This document shows positions 1-8,413 of a stretch of 64,000 nucleotides of DNA, piece by piece. Under the pieces are notes generated by a model. It did no database searches, had not been told where the DNA came from, and worked only from the letters and a program-made list of their open reading frames with translations. Both the position numbers and the translations under genes were made by a program. The stretch comes from Phycisphaerae bacterium. Its GTDB lineage: Bacteria > Planctomycetota > Phycisphaerae > Phycisphaerales > SM1A02. The stretch is taken from contig PAQL01000029.1 of assembly GCA_002709295.1 (NCBI GenBank), positions 17,687 to 81,686 of the forward strand. The letters run 5' to 3'. Every line of letters starts with the position of its first letter. Within the stretch, counting starts at the first letter, position 1.

Positions 1-29
1 CGCTCCCCCGAACGAATCGGAAGACCGTC

Positions 30-1040
30 ATGATCATCGAACGAAGCACCCGTCTCCTCATCGCCGCCCTCTGCTGCGTCCCGGTCTCGAGCACGGTCGC
101 CGGGGACACCCTGCTCTGGAGCGAGGAGTTCGACGGGACCGGGGCCCCGGACCCCGTCGTCTGGACGAATGATCTCGGAGACCTCGGCGTCAACAACGAG
201 CTTCAGATCTACACCGACGATCCTCTGAACGTCCGGGTCGCCGGGGGCAACCTCGTGATCCAGGCCCGGCGGGAGGCCGACGGCCGATTCACGTCCGGTC
301 GGATCAAGACCAAGGACAAGGTCATGTTCCAGTACGGGACGGTCGAGGCGAGGATCCGGATCCCCGATCTGGCGAACGGGCTGTGGCCGGCCTTCTGGAC
401 CCTCGGCAACGACATCTCGAGCGTCGGATGGCCGAGGTGCGGGGAGATCGACATCCTCGAGATGGGCGCGGGAGACGCGATCGCGGACGGGGTGGTGAAT
501 CGAAGGGTCTATTCGACCGCACACTGGGACTTCAACGGAGACCACGCCAGCTACGGACAGAACCTGACCGACGCCGCGGAGCTCGACGAGGACTTCCATG
601 TCTACCGGCTCGAGTGGACCCCCACCGCCATCCGGACGTTCCTGGACGGACAGCAGATCTGGGTGATGGACATCTCCAATCAGGATGCGATGAGCGGGCA
701 CGAGTTCCATGCCCCCCACTTCCTGATCATCAACCTCGCGGTGGGGGGATGGTTTCCCGGCATCACGAACCCCTCCGGCATCACCGCATCGCTTCCCGCG
801 GCGTACCTCGTGGACTACGTGCGCATCTACGACAACGGGCACACCATCCTGAGCGGTCCCGGCGTCGATCCCGGATGCCCCGGCGACTTCGACCTCAACG
901 GCCGAGTCGACTCCGCCGACCTCGGCCTCCTGATCGCGGCCTGGAACACCAGGGCCCCCCGATACGATCTGAACGAGGACGGTGCGGTCGATGCCGCCGA
1001 TCTCGGCCTCCTGATCGGCGCCTGGGGCGACTGCCCCTGA
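30..1040 (+). CDS. Secreted GH16 beta-glucanase with dockerin-like tail
   Basis: Glycoside hydrolase of family 16, laminarinase type, predicted to cut beta-1,3(4)-glucans outside the cytoplasm. A Sec signal peptide covers about residues 1-25. The catalytic domain spans about 28-268 and holds the family signature ExDxxE as EIDILE: E139 nucleophile, D141, E144 acid/base. The cleft segment GLWPAFWTLG precedes it. Residues 283-336 contain two calcium-loop repeats (DLNGRVDSADLGLL and DLNEDGAVDAADLGLL) bounded by cysteines, the dockerin-like tail of exported Phycisphaerae proteins that recurs at 37146-37859. ATG at 30 has GGAAG about 7 bases upstream. No lipobox is present. The glucan substrate is inferred from the family; the role of the tail (anchoring or sorting) is unknown. 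Confidence 0.9.
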   Translation: MIIERSTRLLIAALCCVPVSSTVAGDTLLWSEEFDGTGAPDPVVWTNDLGDLGVNNELQIYTDDPLNVRVAGGNLVIQARREADGRFTSGRIKTKDKVMFQYGTVEARIRIPDLANGLWPAFWTLGNDISSVGWPRCGEIDILEMGAGDAIADGVVNRRVYSTAHWDFNGDHASYGQNLTDAAELDEDFHVYRLEWTPTAIRTFLDGQQIWVMDISNQDAMSGHEFHAPHFLIINLAVGGWFPGITNPSGITASLPAAYLVDYVRIYDNGHTILSGPGVDPGCPGDFDLNGRVDSADLGLLIAAWNTRAPRYDLNEDGAVDAADLGLLIGAWGDCP

Positions 1041-1258
1041 GCATCCATCGGTTGCACGTGAACGGTCCCGCTCGGCTGCTTGCCCGACCGGGCCCACGAC
1101 CTGCGACCCCATCCCTCCTCCTTCGAGCCCCCCCGCTCGCGACCAGGGAGATCCCGGTGGTCGCGGAACGCCAGGGACCTCCGTCGCTCCTGCTCCGGTG
1201 GTAGATTCAGGTCGGGCACGTCCCGACCCGGAGCGGAAGCGAATACCGGAGAAGCCTC

Positions 1259-2596
1259 TTGAGCGATCGCCGAACCGTCTCCAGCGCCGATCCCGTCACC
1301 CAGGCGACCGAGCGCATGCTCGGCCTCAGCGACGCCCTGTTCGGAATCGCGATCACCTTTCTGGCTCTGGACTTCGGTTCGGAGGTCCCGACCTCCGTCG
1401 ACAAGGTCGATGGCTACCTGCTGGACAACATCACCGGATACCTGGCCTACGTCTTCGCCTTCCTCGTGGTCGGATTCCAGTGGTGGAGGCACCACTGGGT
1501 GTTCCGCTTCATCAAGCAACGGAACAACACGCTTCTTCTCCTGAACACCACCCTGCTCGCCTTCGTGGCCCTCACCCCGTTCGGCACCGAGGTCCTCGGT
1601 CATGGAATCGGATCGCCCGTCAACCTGACCTTCTTCGCCGGACTCATGTTCTGCATCGGCACGATGCTCTGGGGCATCTGGGAGTACGCGGTGCGTCATG
1701 GCCTCACCATTCCGGATCTCGATCGGGACCTCGTCCTGAACATGAGAGTCCGGCTCATGGTCATGCCCGGCTCCTTCCTGCTGATCATGATCTCGGCCAT
1801 GGTTGCCGGAATGATCGGATGGGAACACGATCTGATCGGCCTGGTCCTGCTCATGGTGCTTCTCTGCTGGGCGGCGTCGAGACGGTTCCGCCCGCCCTCG
1901 GTCGGGATCATCGAACGCGAGATCGAGACCGCCATGGCTTCGGATCGCGATGGAATCGCCCGCGGAATGGTCTCACGCCTGATGGACGGGGCACGCAGCG
2001 AACGACTCACCGTCTTCACCGACGGGGTCTTCGCGGTGGCGTTCACCATCCTCGCCCTGCGGCTCGCGCCTCCGCAGGACGCCCTGCGGTCGGAGTCCGA
2101 CCTGATGTCGATGCTGTCGGCGAACTCGGGGGCGTTGATCGCGTACTTCATCACCTTCTACGTGCTTTCCGAACAGTGGATGCGTCATGTCCGACTGTTC
2201 GATCGAGAGGTGTTCGCGGACACCCGCATGATGTGGCTCAATCTCGTGTTCCTGATGTTCGTCGCGTTCATGCCCTTCGCCACCGAACTCACCACCCAGC
2301 CCGGGGGACGCACGGCGATCCTGCTCTACCTGTCCGTCCTGTCGGCAGCGACGCTCACCCAGATGGTGATGGAGATCCAGGGCCGCCGACAGACGTCCCG
2401 GGACTCGCTTCCGGAAGACCCCGCCTCGATGCGGAACACCCGAGCCAGACGCATCGGCGTGATCCTGATCCTGATCGTGGCGAGCACGCTGGGTCTCACC
2501 ATGCCGGTGCCGGAGACCGGTCTCTACGCACTCGTCCTGTTCACGGTGCTCGGGCCGGTCTGCAGCCTGCTGGTCCCGTCTGCGAAGACCGCCTGA
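1259..2596 (+). CDS. TMEM175-family-like channel, two fused 6-TM repeats
   Basis: Integral inner-membrane protein of the TMEM175 (DUF1211) potassium-channel family. Two homologous halves are visible. Half 1 begins ERMLGLSDALFGIAITFLAL (residues 18-37), half 2 begins ERLTVFTDGVFAVAFTILAL (248-267); both keep the Arg...(F/L)(S/T)D start of pore helix 1. Later pairs also match: WWRHHWVFR / WMRHVRLFD and LAFVALTPFGTE / LMFVAFMPFATE. Bacterial family members are usually single repeats of about 200 residues that assemble as tetramers, so this 445-residue fusion resembles the eukaryotic two-repeat form. TTG start at 1259 is chosen because GGAG lies 7 bases upstream; the first ATG (1316) would cut into half 1. 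Ion selectivity is inferred, not shown. Confidence 0.82.
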   Translation: MSDRRTVSSADPVTQATERMLGLSDALFGIAITFLALDFGSEVPTSVDKVDGYLLDNITGYLAYVFAFLVVGFQWWRHHWVFRFIKQRNNTLLLLNTTLLAFVALTPFGTEVLGHGIGSPVNLTFFAGLMFCIGTMLWGIWEYAVRHGLTIPDLDRDLVLNMRVRLMVMPGSFLLIMISAMVAGMIGWEHDLIGLVLLMVLLCWAASRRFRPPSVGIIEREIETAMASDRDGIARGMVSRLMDGARSERLTVFTDGVFAVAFTILALRLAPPQDALRSESDLMSMLSANSGALIAYFITFYVLSEQWMRHVRLFDREVFADTRMMWLNLVFLMFVAFMPFATELTTQPGGRTAILLYLSVLSAATLTQMVMEIQGRRQTSRDSLPEDPASMRNTRARRIGVILILIVASTLGLTMPVPETGLYALVLFTVLGPVCSLLVPSAKTA

Positions 2597-2711
2597 ACCG
2601 GCGACCCGATCCGGCCGCCGACGGGAACGGGTCGATCGGGGACTGGTACCCTGACCCTCGTGACACCATGGTCGCTCCGGAACGTGCCCGGACGCTCTCC
2701 ACCGGACGACC

Positions 2712-3374
2712 GTGACGTCCGGATCCGTCGCCGACACCGCCGAAACCCGGATGACATCGAACCAGACCGAAATCGACGAGACCCCGAGATCAGATCAGAG
2801 CGGGAATGCTCTCGTCAGGAACCTCTCTCGCGCCCTCGGGGCCCTGCTCATCCTGCTGACCGCCGTCGGCTGGATCCAGAACATCCCGAACGGAGGAATG
2901 TGGCTCCCGTCGTTCTTCATCGGTGCCTTCGGCATCTGGCTGGTCGTCACCGCGAAAGGACCGCACGGGCCGAGGACGATCCCTCTCCTGGTGTTCGCCA
3001 CGGGCCTCGCCGGCGTGCTGACCTTCATGGCATGGGCGAGGATGAGGGATTCGATTCTCCCGGACGACGTCATGATCGTCCAGCAAGGCGACTATGAGGA
3101 CATCTGTCCGGGACGCACGATCCCCGAACTCCTCGGCCACGGGCACGAGGAGATCCAGTGGACCTCCTATCTGAACAAGTACGGCTACCGCTCCGTCCGG
3201 GCGAACTGCCTCGACGCCTCCGGGTCGCCGAGGGTCGTCATGATCTGGACCATCGACGAGAACGACCGGTACTGGATCCAGTACGCGGCCCTGGACAACG
3301 TCGCTCAAGAACCCTACGTGCTGCTGGCCCAGCTCTGCCGGCGGATGTCGGATGATGCCGATCCTCCGGGCTGA
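2712..3374 (+). CDS. Small membrane protein of unknown function
   Basis: Not recognised. The 220-residue product has a hydrophilic N-terminus of about 40 residues, three likely membrane helices (around LGALLILLTAVGWIQNI, SFFIGAFGIWLVVTA and IPLLVFATGLAGVLTFMAWA) and a soluble C-terminal domain of about 100 residues with two cysteines (DICPG and ANCLD) that may lie outside the membrane. GTG at 2712 is the longest start; an in-frame ATG at 2751 (MTSNQTEID) is equally possible because neither has a strong ribosome site. A TACCCT at 2647-2652 could be its -10 element. It converges with the PhzF-like gene 30 bases downstream. Confidence 0.6.
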   Translation: MTSGSVADTAETRMTSNQTEIDETPRSDQSGNALVRNLSRALGALLILLTAVGWIQNIPNGGMWLPSFFIGAFGIWLVVTAKGPHGPRTIPLLVFATGLAGVLTFMAWARMRDSILPDDVMIVQQGDYEDICPGRTIPELLGHGHEEIQWTSYLNKYGYRSVRANCLDASGSPRVVMIWTIDENDRYWIQYAALDNVAQEPYVLLAQLCRRMSDDADPPG

Positions 3375-3404
3375 GATCCCGGATCGCCGCTTCATCCCGA
3401 CCGG

Positions 3405-4250
3405 TCAACCCAGGAACGCCCCCACCAGCACCATGCGGGCCTTACCCGCGATCGACACCACCCCTTCGTCGCCCCGCGCGGCATCGACCCGCACCAGTCC
3501 GCCGCGGGCGGACGCCTGCCGGGCGAGGAACGTCGAGCCGATCTCCTCACGCCAGAGCAGGCCGAGACTGGCATGCAGCGATCCGGTCACCGGATCCTCG
3601 TCGACCGAGACCCCGGGCGCGAAGTAACGGCTGATCACCGAGGCTCCGTCGGGATCACCGTCCATCAGGGAGGTCACCGCGATGCCCCTGGCCTCGATCC
3701 CGCCGAGCACCCGCATGTCGGGATGCATCGTCTCGATCCGCTTCGGATCATCGAGCACCAGCACGAGATCATCCTCCATGGTCCGGACCACGCGGGCGTC
3801 CTCGATGCCGAGCCCCTCGAACAATCGACGATCCGGAGCCGACACCTCCTCGAGCGGCGTCGCGGGCAGCCCGACCTCCTCGAGACCGTCGATACGGTTC
3901 TGGATGATCCGACCCCGGTGACGGGTGTGGAAGGCGATCGGATCATCCGATGGAGCGAGCCCTCGCTCACGCAGCGCGTGGGCGGCGGCGATCGTGGCGT
4001 GACCGCAGAGCTCGACCTCGTCCCCGGGAGTGAACCAGCGAAGCGACCACGCCGAGGGCCGTTCACCATCCTCGAGCGGAGAGACGAAGGCGGTCTCCGA
4101 GAGGTTCATCTCCGCGGCGATGCCCTGCAGGCGAGGTTCGATGCCGGCGGACTCGGATTCCCCCGCCGGCATCACGCAGACCGCGGCCGGATTGCCGGTG
4201 AAGGGAGCGTCGGTGACGAAGGCGTCGACGACGAAGATCGGAAGCGACAT
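3405..4250 (-). CDS. PhzF-family epimerase/isomerase
   Basis: Cytoplasmic PhzF/DAP-epimerase-fold protein of 281 residues, the usual family length. The N-terminus PIFVVDAFVTDAPFTGNPAA is the diagnostic PhzF motif; the catalytic glutamate is E52 in MNLSETAFV. GHATIAAAHAL and DPVTGSLHASL are the conserved glycine-rich segments that shape the active site between the two pseudo-symmetric halves. Members outside phenazine clusters act on small unknown metabolites, and no phenazine genes are present here, so phenazine synthesis is unlikely. ATG at 4250 fits the conserved N-terminus exactly; the frame stays open upstream only by GC bias. It lies 29 bases after the metallophosphoesterase and may be co-transcribed. 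Confidence 0.88.
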   Translation of the reverse strand: MSLPIFVVDAFVTDAPFTGNPAAVCVMPAGESESAGIEPRLQGIAAEMNLSETAFVSPLEDGERPSAWSLRWFTPGDEVELCGHATIAAAHALRERGLAPSDDPIAFHTRHRGRIIQNRIDGLEEVGLPATPLEEVSAPDRRLFEGLGIEDARVVRTMEDDLVLVLDDPKRIETMHPDMRVLGGIEARGIAVTSLMDGDPDGASVISRYFAPGVSVDEDPVTGSLHASLGLLWREEIGSTFLARQASARGGLVRVDAARGDEGVVSIAGKARMVLVGAFLG

Positions 4251-4279
4251 GGCGGATCCCGGGAGAAGGAGAAGAGGTG

Positions 4280-5236
4280 TCAGCCGCCCGCGGGCTTCCA
4301 GCCGTAGTTGTGAAAGGAGATGTCGTTGGTGCCGTCGGCATGCAGATCGACCATCAGGTAACCGGGGTCGAACTCGTGATAAGGACCATCCCACCAGCCG
4401 CCGCAGACCGCCCCTCCGCAGGCGTAGCGGACTCCGAGATAGTCGACGACCTCCGCCAGATGCAGGTGACCCGAGAGGCAGAGCTTCACGTTGCGGTGCT
4501 TGTGAAGGAGATCCTTGATACGGCGGGCGTCCAGGTGCATCCATGCCCCGGGGACCGTCCAGTCTCCGGTCTTCTCGTTCTCCCCGTCGAAGAAGACGCA
4601 GGCCGAGAGGATCGGGATGTGGCTCAGGATGCAGACCGGAGTCTCCTTCGGAGTGTCCCTCAGCGTCCGTTCGAGCCAGTCGAACTGGGCCTCGTCGAGC
4701 AGTCCCTTGTAACCGCCACCGCCACCTCGAAGCACGTTCGGGCTCGTGGAGTCGAGCACCACGAACCGCCAGCCGGCCTGGTCCCAGGCGTGGTGGGTCC
4801 GCTCGAGACCGAAGGCGTCGCAGGCCCACCGGCGACCATCGACCGGATCCAGAGCGAGGATGTCGTGATTGCCCACCACCGTGCGATGCGGCGTGGAGAG
4901 ATCCTTCGAGGTCACCCGATTCCAGCAGGCGAGCTGTTCGGCGGCCCGCGTGCGGCCCTCCTCGCCGTCGACGTTCATCACGTTGTCGCCCCCGAAGACG
5001 ATGAGGTCCGGGGGATCGGGCCGGCCCTGGACGTGGGCCAGACAGGCGGCGAATCCCTCCTCGCCGCGTCGTTCGGGCTGCACGTGGGTGTCGGTCAGAA
5101 AGGCCATCCGCAGGACTCTCGGTGAATCGTCGACGGAGATCCCCGACGAGGCGAGGGCCGGCGTGGCGGCGAGACCCGCGATCCCGGTGCCCAGCACCTG
5201 GCGACGGGAGATCTCGATGGATGGTTTCGACGTCAT
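4280..5236 (-). CDS. Tat-exported metallophosphoesterase
   Basis: Calcineurin-like metallophosphoesterase of 318 residues exported by the Tat route. The N-terminus carries the twin-arginine motif SRRQVLG (residues 10-16) followed by a hydrophobic stretch to about residue 30. The dinuclear metal site is complete: TDTHVQ, GGDN, GNHD, SHIP and SGHLHLAEV. These match the D-x-H / G-D / G-N-H-(D/E) / H / G-H-x-H series of the family. A GGAG eight bases before ATG 5236 decides the start over the in-frame ATG at 5254. The substrate cannot be read from sequence; Tat-exported members are often phosphodiesterases or phosphatases of nucleotides or phospholipids. It sits upstream of the PhzF-like gene on the same strand. 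Confidence 0.88.
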   Translation of the reverse strand: MTSKPSIEISRRQVLGTGIAGLAATPALASSGISVDDSPRVLRMAFLTDTHVQPERRGEEGFAACLAHVQGRPDPPDLIVFGGDNVMNVDGEEGRTRAAEQLACWNRVTSKDLSTPHRTVVGNHDILALDPVDGRRWACDAFGLERTHHAWDQAGWRFVVLDSTSPNVLRGGGGGYKGLLDEAQFDWLERTLRDTPKETPVCILSHIPILSACVFFDGENEKTGDWTVPGAWMHLDARRIKDLLHKHRNVKLCLSGHLHLAEVVDYLGVRYACGGAVCGGWWDGPYHEFDPGYLMVDLHADGTNDISFHNYGWKPAGG

Positions 5237-5340
5237 GGCGAAGGCTCCGGACATGAAAGAGACGACCCCAATCCTATCTCCAACCCGGGCCGCCACCCCT
5301 CGAGAAGGTGGACACCGGATCGGAATCGAACCCTCCGGCC

Positions 5341-6072
5341 TCAGGCGTGGGAACGGATCGCCGCGAGGATCGCGGTGGTGGCGGTCTCGACCCGGAGCAC
5401 GCCCCGACCGATGGCGATCCGGTGAACCCGCCCGGTGTCCGTCGCCTCGCTCAGCATCCCCTCCTCGGCGGGACTGAAGCCTCCTTCCGGACCGACCAGG
5501 ACCACGACCTGCTCGACCCCGGAGAGGACCTTCGAAGGCGATTCCCCACCGGCATCCCCCACCACGATCGTCGCGTTGCGGTCCGCCGCCCGCTCGATCA
5601 CCTCCGCGGGCGTCGCCTGCTCCCGGATCTCGGGCAGACCCGCCCGGCGGCTCTGCTTGCACGCCTCGAGCATGATGCGCTTCCATCGGTCGGTCGGATC
5701 CTGACGCTTGCGCTCCAGGGTCACCACGCTGAAGTCGCACTTGAGCGGCGTGAACGAGGTGATGCCGAGCTGGGTCGCCATGTCGAGCATCGTCGAGAGC
5801 CGATCACCCTTGGGAAGGCTTGCCGCCAGCTCGATGCAGGGGGCGTCCACGGGATCGAGCTCCGCCCCCCCGACCTCCACTTCGAGATCCCCGCGGTCGT
5901 CGCGGCCGGCGATCCGACCGGCCGCCCGACGGCCATGACCGTCGAAGACGATCACCTCGTCCCCGGGACCGAGACGGCGGGGTCCGGAGGCATGCTTCGC
6001 CTCCTGACGGTCAAGGGACACGGCTTCACCGGGTTCAGGCAGGGTCTCGACATGGAACCATGGGATCGGCAT
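5341..6072 (-). CDS. rsmE: 16S rRNA m3U1498 methyltransferase RsmE
   Basis: SPOUT-class methyltransferase that methylates N3 of U1498 (E. coli numbering) in 16S rRNA using S-adenosylmethionine. The 243-residue length is normal. The N-terminal PUA-like half begins PIPWFHVETLP; the C-terminal knot shows KGDRLSTMLDMATQLGITSF, KRIMLEACKQSRRAGLPEI, the SAM-pocket segment LVGPEGGFSPAEEGMLSEA, and the C-terminal RIAIGRGVLRVETATTAILA. These are the classical RsmE knot motifs. ATG 6072 (MPIPWFHV) matches the family N-terminus; the upstream in-frame extension to 6123 does not. A second rRNA methyltransferase gene, rsmJ, lies 58 bases upstream in the same direction, so the two may form one transcript. 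Confidence 0.93.
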   Translation of the reverse strand: MPIPWFHVETLPEPGEAVSLDRQEAKHASGPRRLGPGDEVIVFDGHGRRAAGRIAGRDDRGDLEVEVGGAELDPVDAPCIELAASLPKGDRLSTMLDMATQLGITSFTPLKCDFSVVTLERKRQDPTDRWKRIMLEACKQSRRAGLPEIREQATPAEVIERAADRNATIVVGDAGGESPSKVLSGVEQVVVLVGPEGGFSPAEEGMLSEATDTGRVHRIAIGRGVLRVETATTAILAAIRSHA

Positions 6073-6130
6073 GCCTGCACGGTAGTCGATCGCCCCTCGG
6101 CTTCGGGACCTGCCGGCATCCAACTGCCGA

Positions 6131-6868
6131 TCAGCGATCGCGCTGCCAGACGGACCACCGGAGGAGCTTCGTCGAGATCTCGAAGGTCGGCGCTCCCAGC
6201 GGCGATGCCGGAGTGTCCGCGTCCGGCGGCCGCTTGAGCACGATGCGCGAGGCGCCGGCCCGATCCGCGGCCGTCAGCAGCGACACCACCTCGGAGACCA
6301 CATCGACGTCCTCGTTCTCCAGAAGCGCCCGAAGACGCTGCATGGGTTTGGGAGGCAGCGCCGACGATCTCCGACGCGGCGGGAACATCGGATCGATCAT
6401 GACCATCGCGGGAGCCACGGCCGCCCCCTCGAGGATATCGATCGCGTCCCCTCGGTGGAGGTCGATCCGCGTCGCCGGTTCGTGCCCCGCGTCGACCGCC
6501 CGCCGCCTCGAGTCCTCCAGCAGCCCGGCCACCACCGGATGGCGTTCGCAGGCGATCACCCGTCGGTTCGTGGACGCCGCCGCGACGGCCGCGTCCCCCC
6601 CGAGGCCCGCCGTGGCATCCACGAGCGGGCCGGAGGACCCGCCCAATCCCGAGATGATCCTCCGAAGCGGGTGGCCGGAGTCCACACGGCGATCCAGTGC
6701 GGTCTCGATCTCACCCCGGACGCCACCGCCGGGACGCTCCTGGGGCACCCGGAGTTCGAGCCCGGAGGGCCCCGACTCCAGGACCATGCCGGCGGCCTCC
6801 GCAAGTCGGCCCGGGGGAGCTGCTTCAGTACGTTCGGGTTCCGGATCTGCCAAGCGTCGAATCCCCAT
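6131..6868 (-). CDS. rsmJ: RsmJ-like 16S rRNA m2G1516 methyltransferase
   Basis: Rossmann-fold SAM-dependent methyltransferase resembling RsmJ, which methylates N2 of G1516 of 16S rRNA. Seen: the SAM motif LVDATAGLGGDAAVAAA, the acidic motif ACERHPVVAGLLEDSRRRA, RGDAIDILEG, the catalytic motif MIDPMFPPRRRSSALPPK (RsmJ proteins have DPMFP in place of the usual NPPY) and the terminal VLKRPPDADTP. Length 245 matches the family. ATG 6868 is the first Met compatible with that length; no strong ribosome site is visible. Outside gammaproteobacteria RsmJ assignments are less certain, so the target base is inferred. Its start region faces the divergent CBS gene across about 120 bases. Confidence 0.82.
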   Translation of the reverse strand: MGIRRLADPEPERTEAAPPGRLAEAAGMVLESGPSGLELRVPQERPGGGVRGEIETALDRRVDSGHPLRRIISGLGGSSGPLVDATAGLGGDAAVAAASTNRRVIACERHPVVAGLLEDSRRRAVDAGHEPATRIDLHRGDAIDILEGAAVAPAMVMIDPMFPPRRRSSALPPKPMQRLRALLENEDVDVVSEVVSLLTAADRAGASRIVLKRPPDADTPASPLGAPTFEISTKLLRWSVWQRDR

Positions 6869-6990
6869 CCTGACGGGCTCGATCGGCCGATGAAGGGACG
6901 GACCAGCCCGCCTTCCCCGGTACCATATGCCTTCCACGCCTTCGCCAATCGCCCGTCCGGTCCCCCGAGGCCGGAAGTACGGAGCCAATC

Positions 6991-8385
6991 GTGTCCGACG
7001 CCACCTCACCCGCCCTCGCCCCCGTCTTCGGCAACATCCTCGAGATGGTCGGAAACACACCGATGCTCGAACTGCAGCGGATGGACACGGGTCCCTGCCG
7101 ACTGTTCGTGAAGATGGAGTCCGCCAACCCCGGAAGCTCGATCAAGGACCGCATCGCGATCCGGATGGTCGAGGCGGCGGAGCGGGAGGGAACCCTCAAG
7201 CCGGGTGGCCGGATCATCGAGGCGACCGCGGGCAACACCGGCCTCGCCCTCGCCCTGATCGCCGCCCAGAAGGGATACAAGTGCACCCTGGTGATCCCCG
7301 ACAAGGTCAGTGACGAGAAGATCTCCCATGTCCGGGCGATGGGCGCCGAGGTCGTGCTGACTCGAAGCGACGTCGAGAAGGGTGATCCCGAGTACTACCA
7401 GGACATCGCCGCCCGTCTTGCCGCCGAGGACCCCGAGGCGCTGTACATCGACCAGTTCAACAACGAGGCCAACGTCGCCGCCCATCACGACACGACCGGA
7501 CCGGAGATCTGGGCCCAGATGGAGCACCGGATCGACGCCTTCGTCGCCGGAGTCGGTTCGGGCGGCACGGTCAGCGGCATCGGTTCCTATCTGAAGTCCC
7601 GTGACGATTCGATCGAGATCGTCCTCGCGGACCCCGACGGTTCGATCCTCGCTCCCAAGGTGAACGAGGGACGCGACATCAAGGCGGGCTCCTGGCTGGT
7701 GGAGGGCGTCGGCGAGGACTTCGTGCCCTCCATCCTGGATCTCGATCTGGTGGACAGTGCGATCACCGTTCCGGACAGCGAGGCGTTCGAGACCGCCCGC
7801 GAGCTCCTCATGAAGGAGGGCGTGCTCGCCGGCTCCAGCGTCGGCACCCTGCTGGGAGCCGCCATCAAGTACTGCCGGGCCCAGACCGAGCCCAGGAGGG
7901 TTGTCACCGTGATCTGCGATCACGGCGCGAAGTACCTGTCCAAGATGTTCAACGACCACTGGATGATGGACCACGGCTTCATCGAGCGGACGAGCTACGG
8001 AAACCTCCGGGACCTCATCGGACGGCGGCATCTCGACCGGGAGGACTACGTGCTCGAGCCGGGGATCCCGCTGAGTCAGGCGATCAAGCGCATGGCGATG
8101 TATGCGGTCAGCCAGATGGTGGTCATGAACGGAAACCGGGTCGAGGGCATCATCGACGAGAGCGACATCCTGATGGCCATGGTCCACGACCGGGAGAACG
8201 CGAACCGGCCGGTGAGCGACTTCATGACCCGACGTCTCGAGACCGTGTCTCCGGATGCGAGCGTGAACGATCTGATCCCCGTCTTCAAGTCGGACCGGGT
8301 CGCCATCGTGATGGACGACGACCAGTACTACGGCCTGATCACCAAGATCGACCTCATCAACTTCCTGCGAAAGCAGCTTCCCTGA
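6991..8385 (+). CDS. cbs: Cystathionine beta-synthase with C-terminal CBS domains
   Basis: PLP-dependent enzyme condensing serine (or O-acetylserine) with homocysteine to cystathionine. The fold-type II catalytic domain covers about residues 12-330: pyridoxal lysine K52 in PGSSIKDRI, substrate loop EATAGNTGLALA, and phosphate-binding GVGSGGTVSGIG. Residues about 345-464 form a Bateman pair of CBS domains (ISQAIKRMAMYAVSQMVV and VSDFMTRRLETVSPDASV), the regulatory module of cystathionine beta-synthases rather than plain cysteine synthases. No N-terminal haem region is present. GTG at 6991 is preceded by GGAG at a 6-base spacing. TACCAT at 6921-6926 may be a -10. The next gene encodes the matching gamma-lyase/synthase 28 bases away, so together they make a reverse transsulfuration pair. 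Confidence 0.92.
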   Translation: MSDATSPALAPVFGNILEMVGNTPMLELQRMDTGPCRLFVKMESANPGSSIKDRIAIRMVEAAEREGTLKPGGRIIEATAGNTGLALALIAAQKGYKCTLVIPDKVSDEKISHVRAMGAEVVLTRSDVEKGDPEYYQDIAARLAAEDPEALYIDQFNNEANVAAHHDTTGPEIWAQMEHRIDAFVAGVGSGGTVSGIGSYLKSRDDSIEIVLADPDGSILAPKVNEGRDIKAGSWLVEGVGEDFVPSILDLDLVDSAITVPDSEAFETARELLMKEGVLAGSSVGTLLGAAIKYCRAQTEPRRVVTVICDHGAKYLSKMFNDHWMMDHGFIERTSYGNLRDLIGRRHLDREDYVLEPGIPLSQAIKRMAMYAVSQMVVMNGNRVEGIIDESDILMAMVHDRENANRPVSDFMTRRLETVSPDASVNDLIPVFKSDRVAIVMDDDQYYGLITKIDLINFLRKQLP

Positions 8386-8413
8386 CTCGGGCCGAGCCCC
8401 GACGGACAACGAC

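Noticed and set aside
4251-4829. N-terminal extension of the PhzF-like protein
   Set aside because: The family starts exactly at MSLPIFVVDAF; upstream is antisense reading of the metallophosphoesterase gene.
4280-5740. N-terminal extension of the metallophosphoesterase through the RsmE gene
   Set aside because: The Tat signal and GGAG site fix the start at 5236; the extension overlaps rsmE and has no conserved sequence.
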